From the NCBI GenBank assembly GCA_903889845.1, contig CAISZB010000332.1:1-8559 (forward strand): a stretch of DNA of 8,559 nt. The letters run 5' to 3'. Positions 6,224 through 8,559 of the stretch are shown here, one piece after another. Position 1 is the stretch's first letter. Each line of letters starts with the position of its first letter. The translations under genes were made by a program, and so were the position numbers. The DNA is from an uncultured Verrucomicrobium sp. GTDB taxonomy: Bacteria; Verrucomicrobiota; Verrucomicrobiia; Methylacidiphilales; GAS474. Below the pieces are notes generated by a model. The model saw nothing but the letters and a program-made list of their open reading frames with translations. It had not been told where the DNA came from and ran no database searches.

Positions 6224-6910
6224 ATGCAAATCCACAAAAACGAAATCACCACGGGCCTCCTGGTCCTGGTCACCTTCGGCATCCTGGTCGCCGCCCTGGT
6301 CGTCATCGGCATGCCCGGCGTCCTCCACGCGACCCGCACCTACCGGATCTACTACGACAACGCCGACGGCATCCGCCCCGGCGCCCCCGTCCTCCTGGCG
6401 GGCCGGGAGATCGGCAAGGTCACCCACCTCAGCTCCCCCATCCCCTGGGACAAGCGCCCGGTCGGGCACCCCGACTACGAGGTCTCCATCGACGTCCGGG
6501 TCTCCAAGACCGCCAACATCTATCGCAATGTGACCGTCCATCTCACGCAACAGGGACTGATGGGGCAGCAGGTCATCGACTTCGTCCACGGGGACGAACG
6601 CACCGGATTGGCCGAAGACCGGACGGAATTCGTCGGAGAACGGATCCCCGACATGTCCGAGTCGGTCTCCGACAACATCAAGCGCCTCACCGGCCCCGAC
6701 TCCGACCTCGCCCTCACCATCAAAAGCGTGAGGACCTTCATGGAGACCCTCAACGGCTCGAAGATCCCCCAGGTGATCTCCAACGCCGAGCAACTCACCG
6801 ACACCCTCAAGCGCCAGCCCTGGCGCCTCGTTTGGCCCAGCACCAAAGCCTATCCCGACGACACCCCCGCCCCGCCCCAACCCCCCAGAAAGGCCGACCT
6901 CCGCCGGTAG
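6224..6910 (+). CDS. mlaD: MlaD-type MCE-domain lipid transport protein
   Basis: This 228-aa protein starts 3 nt after the ATPase stop. There is one N-terminal transmembrane helix (about 8-30, ITTGLLVLVTFGILVAALVV), then the MCE domain (about 38-123): TYRIYYDNADGIRPGAPVLL, AGREIGKV, and the pore-loop region THLTQQGLMGQQVIDFV-like segment (actual start VHLTQQGLMG). A helix-forming segment and a short tail with QPWRLVWPSTKAYP follow, then a proline-rich end. MCE proteins form hexameric rings that hold lipid in the periplasm and dock on the MlaE permease. At 228 aa it is a little longer than E. coli MlaD (183 aa) and much shorter than multi-MCE proteins. No mlaC, mlaB or mlaA follows; the next 415 bp lack genes. 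Confidence 0.93.
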   Translation: MQIHKNEITTGLLVLVTFGILVAALVVIGMPGVLHATRTYRIYYDNADGIRPGAPVLLAGREIGKVTHLSSPIPWDKRPVGHPDYEVSIDVRVSKTANIYRNVTVHLTQQGLMGQQVIDFVHGDERTGLAEDRTEFVGERIPDMSESVSDNIKRLTGPDSDLALTIKSVRTFMETLNGSKIPQVISNAEQLTDTLKRQPWRLVWPSTKAYPDDTPAPPQPPRKADLRR

Positions 6911-7281
6911 GGTTAGGTCTACGCATCAAATCTAATATCCGATCCCTTCGAGCAAGCCTTCCTTCAAGGTGCCTCCTCCCAAGCGGGTTAGAAGAAGCGG
7001 ACATCCTCTATCCGAAGCGAGCGGCATCCCTTCGGTCGCACCTGTAGGCCAGTTCTGTTGCATCTGAGCAGGGAGGCTTGGAGGGCGGCACGTCCTCCAT
7101 TCGTTCAAACGCGCGGATCGCCTCCACCTCTACAGGGAAGCGAAGCGATTGTATCCAGTCCCGAAGGGCCGTACCCATAACTTCGCGATCCCCCCGTTTC
7201 CCGCCAGCGAAGCGAAGCGCCCCCCCCTCGCTCTATCCCACATCAACACCATTTGATGCGTATGCCCTGCGGTAGGGTTAG
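6906..7281. mobile_element. Gene-free segment bounded by inverted and direct repeats (possible MITE remnant)
   Basis: TACGCATCAAAT (6920-6931) is the exact reverse complement of ATTTGATGCGTA (7251-7262). Just outside, the 11-mer GGTAGGGTTAG occurs as a direct repeat at 6906-6916 and 7271-7281. The gaps between direct and inverted repeat are unequal (3 and 8 nt), so this is not a textbook insertion. The left direct repeat contains the mlaD stop codon. The interior has no convincing ORF but several small hairpins and GCGAAGCG-type repeats. A non-autonomous element or remnant fits best; a structured intergenic region is the alternative. Confidence 0.4.
7079..7099. repeat. 9-bp hairpin TGGAGGGCG / CGTCCTCCA
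   Basis: TGGAGGGCG (7079-7087) pairs with CGTCCTCCA (7091-7099) around the loop GCA, with one G-T wobble. There is no following T-run, so an intrinsic terminator is unlikely. It resembles short repetitive extragenic hairpins. No second copy was seen in this window. Confidence 0.5.
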
Positions 7282-7290
7282 ACCCCATGG
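7272..7290 (+). promoter_or_regulatory. Shared intergenic motif, copy upstream of the DUF3309 gene
   Basis: GTAGGGTTAGACCCCATGG is identical to the 19 nt upstream of the BON gene (1864 to 1846 on the minus strand), in the same orientation relative to its gene. It ends 35 nt before the ATG at 7326, the same distance as the related palindrome before the two-component operon. It could be an operator, a promoter part, or a repetitive element. Confidence 0.5.
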
Positions 7291-7325
7291 TGCTTCTCCC
7301 CCCCGCGCCTTAGCCTGAAGTCATT

Positions 7326-7481
7326 ATGTTAGGAACCATTCTTCTCGTCGTCCTCGTCCTCATGCTTCTCGGCGCCCTCCCCAACTGGCCCCACAGCCGG
7401 AATTGGGGCTATTACCCGAGCGGCGGCCTGGGAATCGTCGTGGTCATCCTGATCATCCTCCTGCTGCTCGGCAGAATCTAG
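7326..7481 (+). CDS. DUF3309-type small membrane protein
   Basis: This 51-aa protein reads MLGTILLVVLVLMLLGALP, then NWPHSRNWGYYPSGGLGIVV, then VILIILLLLGRI. Two hydrophobic helices (about 2-18 and 35-49) flank a conserved polar hairpin with Trp-Pro-His-Ser-Arg-x-Trp-Gly-Tyr and Pro-Ser-Gly-Gly-Leu-Gly. This is the full pattern of the DUF3309 family, tiny inner-membrane proteins of unknown activity. No strong Shine-Dalgarno is visible before the ATG. It is the first gene of a plus-strand group with dps and an acidic protein, separated by 86 nt from the preferred dps start. Like the DUF5670 peptide at the other end of the window, it suggests a stress-related context, which is inference from neighbourhood. 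Confidence 0.9.
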   Translation: MLGTILLVVLVLMLLGALPNWPHSRNWGYYPSGGLGIVVVILIILLLLGRI

Positions 7482-7567
7482 CGGCACGCCGCCCCCCTCA
7501 TCCCCACCAACACCCACAAAACCCTCCCATGACCACCCCGCACACCGCCCCCGAAGAAGAAGCCAAA

Positions 7568-8050
7568 ATGTACAAGACCGAGAACGACATCGCCCTCGAT
7601 CGTCGCGCCGATCTGGGCGCTCTCCTGAACCGCCGCCTGGCCGACGCCATCGATCTCCAGCTTCAGATGAAGCAGGCGCATTGGAACGTGAAGGGCCCCA
7701 ACTTCATCGGCCTGCACGAACTCTTCGACAAGATCCACGAGGCCGTCGAAGACTACGTCGACCTCATCGCCGAGCGCGTCGTCCAGCTCGGCGGCATCGC
7801 CGAGGGCACCGTCCGCGTCTCCGCCTCCCACTCCCAGCTTGATGAATACCCGCTCTCCATCGCCGAGGGCACGGAACATGTCTCCTACGTCGCCGCAGCC
7901 CTCTCCGACTTCGGCTACGAAGTCCGCAACGCCATCAACGAGGCGACCGACATGGACGACGCCGACACCGCCGACCTCTTCACCGAGATTTCGCGCGGCA
8001 TCGACAAATGGCTCTGGTTCGTCGAGGCCCACGCCCAGGCGGCCAAATAG
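7568..8050 (+). CDS. dps: Dps-family ferritin-like DNA-protection protein
   Basis: The start chosen is ATG at 7568 (160 aa, MYKTENDI...), preceded by GAAGAAGAAG. An in-frame ATG at 7529 would add 13 residues and has no ribosome site, but cannot be excluded. The Dps ferroxidase ligands are all present: His38 (KQAHWNVKGPNF), His50 and Asp54 (GLHELFDKIHE), and Asp65 and Glu69 (YVDLIAERVVQLGG). They have the same mutual spacing as the five-residue inter-subunit site of Listeria Dps. The C-terminal LFTEISRGIDKWLWFVEAH is also typical. Dps forms a 12-mer shell that oxidises and stores iron with hydrogen peroxide and protects DNA in starvation or oxidative stress. The N-terminus has few Lys/Arg, so direct DNA binding is uncertain. 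Seven nt separate it from the next gene. Confidence 0.95.
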   Translation: MYKTENDIALDRRADLGALLNRRLADAIDLQLQMKQAHWNVKGPNFIGLHELFDKIHEAVEDYVDLIAERVVQLGGIAEGTVRVSASHSQLDEYPLSIAEGTEHVSYVAAALSDFGYEVRNAINEATDMDDADTADLFTEISRGIDKWLWFVEAHAQAAK

Positions 8051-8057
8051 GAAATTC

Positions 8058-8525
8058 ATGAACCGTCCCGTCCCGATCCCCATTCCGTCGGCTGAACGTA
8101 CCGATGGGATCCCCTTCCCCTACGGGAACAGCAATCCCCTCAACAAAGGCGTCCTGACCGAGAACGCCGCCGGCATCGGCCCGGTGACCCCGGAGATGAT
8201 CGCGGCCCGCGGGCGCGAATTGGCCTTCATCGCGGGTCACCACCCCGGCCAGGGCGACTACGATCAGGCCCAGCGCGAACTGACGGGCGAACCCGACCTC
8301 GACCGGCAGGAAACCCTTCTGGAGGCCATCCCCGACTCGAACCCCCGGGAAGCCATGCCCGACTCCGACGGCCATCGCACCCTGGAATCGGCCAGCGAGG
8401 ACGAGGACGACGAAGGCCATAGCGCCAGCGCCCAGCTCGTCGAAGAAGGCATGAAGGAAGCCGAGCACGACCAAAGACTCCGCTCCGCCGAAGCGGACAA
8501 CCTGCGGGACCGGAGCGAAGGCTAG
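8058..8525 (+). CDS. Acidic hypothetical protein with a DUF2934-like segment
   Basis: This 155-aa protein starts at ATG 8058 with AGGA 6 nt upstream, immediately after dps, so it is probably co-transcribed. The N-terminus is Pro-rich and lacks a signal peptide. Residues 44-77 (TPEMIAARGRELAFIAGHHP, then GQGDYDQAQRELTG) resemble DUF2934, a short helical motif of the form R-A-x-E-L-a-x-x-x-G-x-x-x-x-D-W/Y-x-x-A-x-x-E-L found in many stress-associated proteins of unknown function. The rest is low-complexity and strongly acidic (SASEDEDDEG) with a predicted helix LVEEGMKEAEHDQRLRSAEA, so much of it is probably disordered. The DUF2934 link is by motif resemblance only. The last 34 nt of the window after its stop hold nothing I can identify. 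Confidence 0.75.
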   Translation: MNRPVPIPIPSAERTDGIPFPYGNSNPLNKGVLTENAAGIGPVTPEMIAARGRELAFIAGHHPGQGDYDQAQRELTGEPDLDRQETLLEAIPDSNPREAMPDSDGHRTLESASEDEDDEGHSASAQLVEEGMKEAEHDQRLRSAEADNLRDRSEG

Positions 8526-8559
8526 GAACCGAAGCAGCGTCTCCCTCTTCCAATAGGAG

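Larger units (their letters stand above)
6911..7325. other. 415-bp intergenic region without a gene
   Basis: No frame here has protein-like composition. A 65-codon open frame at 7078-7275 is Ser/Arg/Pro-rich and lacks a ribosome site. The stretch contains the repeat-bounded segment, a 9-bp hairpin at 7079-7099, a CCGAAG (7012-7017)/CTTCGG (7030-7035) inverted repeat, a CATCAA (7241-7246)/TTGATG (7253-7258) inverted repeat, and the shared motif in front of the DUF3309 gene. I see no clear terminator for the mla operon. Confidence 0.7.

Noticed and set aside
5621..6880. 419-codon minus-strand open frame across mlaF and mlaD
   Set aside because: It is Gly/Asp/Val-rich antisense with no domain; both genes on the other strand are complete and conserved.
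7078..7275. 65-codon open frame in the intergenic region
   Set aside because: It has Ser/Arg/Pro-rich composition, no ribosome site, and overlaps the hairpin and the inverted repeat.
1..8559. CRISPR array, tRNA/rRNA genes, defence or phage genes
   Set aside because: No regularly spaced repeats, cloverleaf, rRNA-like stretch, nuclease, integrase or transposase was seen on either strand.

Overview
The window is GC-rich (about two-thirds G+C by eye) bacterial chromosome from a Gram-negative, diderm organism. The diderm assignment rests on an MlaE/MlaF/MlaD-type lipid transporter and a periplasmic BON-domain protein. The mixture of Mla genes, a NarL-type two-component system with a sensor-less kinase, a Dps protein and two tiny stress-associated membrane proteins, together with weak or absent Shine-Dalgarno sequences at several starts, makes me lean towards Verrucomicrobiota. 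That is an impression from family resemblance and cannot be proved from this sequence. I see no rRNA, tRNA, CRISPR array, transposase or phage gene.

Layout. (1) 1-166: gene-free, with a 102-bp composite palindrome. (2) 167-1770, minus strand: a probable operon of a three-BON-domain secreted protein, a 207-aa alpha-helical protein of unknown function and a 45-aa lmo0937/DUF5670-type membrane protein. (3) 1771-1959: divergent promoter region with a 10-bp inverted repeat and two copies of a shared hairpin motif. (4) 1960-4120, plus strand: three genes joined by two ATGA overlaps. They are a kinase-like protein with only a dimerisation (DHp) domain whose phospho-acceptor His is replaced by Gln, a complete cytoplasmic HisKA_3 histidine kinase and a NarL/FixJ response regulator. 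(5) 4128-4493, minus strand: a small MerR/CbpM-like helix-turn-helix protein, convergent with the regulator. (6) 4494-4664: a second divergent promoter region with the same hairpin motif. (7) 4665-6910, plus strand: mlaE-, mlaF- and mlaD-like genes for an inner-membrane lipid transporter. (8) 6911-7325: 415 bp without a gene, bounded by a 12-bp inverted repeat and an 11-bp direct repeat, suggesting a small non-autonomous element or its remnant. (9) 7326-8525, plus strand: a DUF3309-type membrane peptide, a Dps ferritin-like protein and an acidic protein with a DUF2934-like segment.

How they may work together. Most genes point to envelope and general stress: BON protein, tiny membrane peptides, Mla-type lipid transport and Dps iron/DNA protection. 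A two-component system sits in the middle. The same short palindromic motif (core AGACCCCATRG with an inverted GGG partner) lies in all three gene-start regions that contain a promoter: BON/kinase, MerR/mla and DUF3309. In two cases it ends exactly 35 nt before the start codon. The most interesting hypothesis is therefore a small stress regulon controlled through this motif, possibly by the encoded response regulator, with the His-less DHp protein tuning the kinase. Binding and regulation are inference. The motif positions and the His-to-Gln change are read directly from the sequence.
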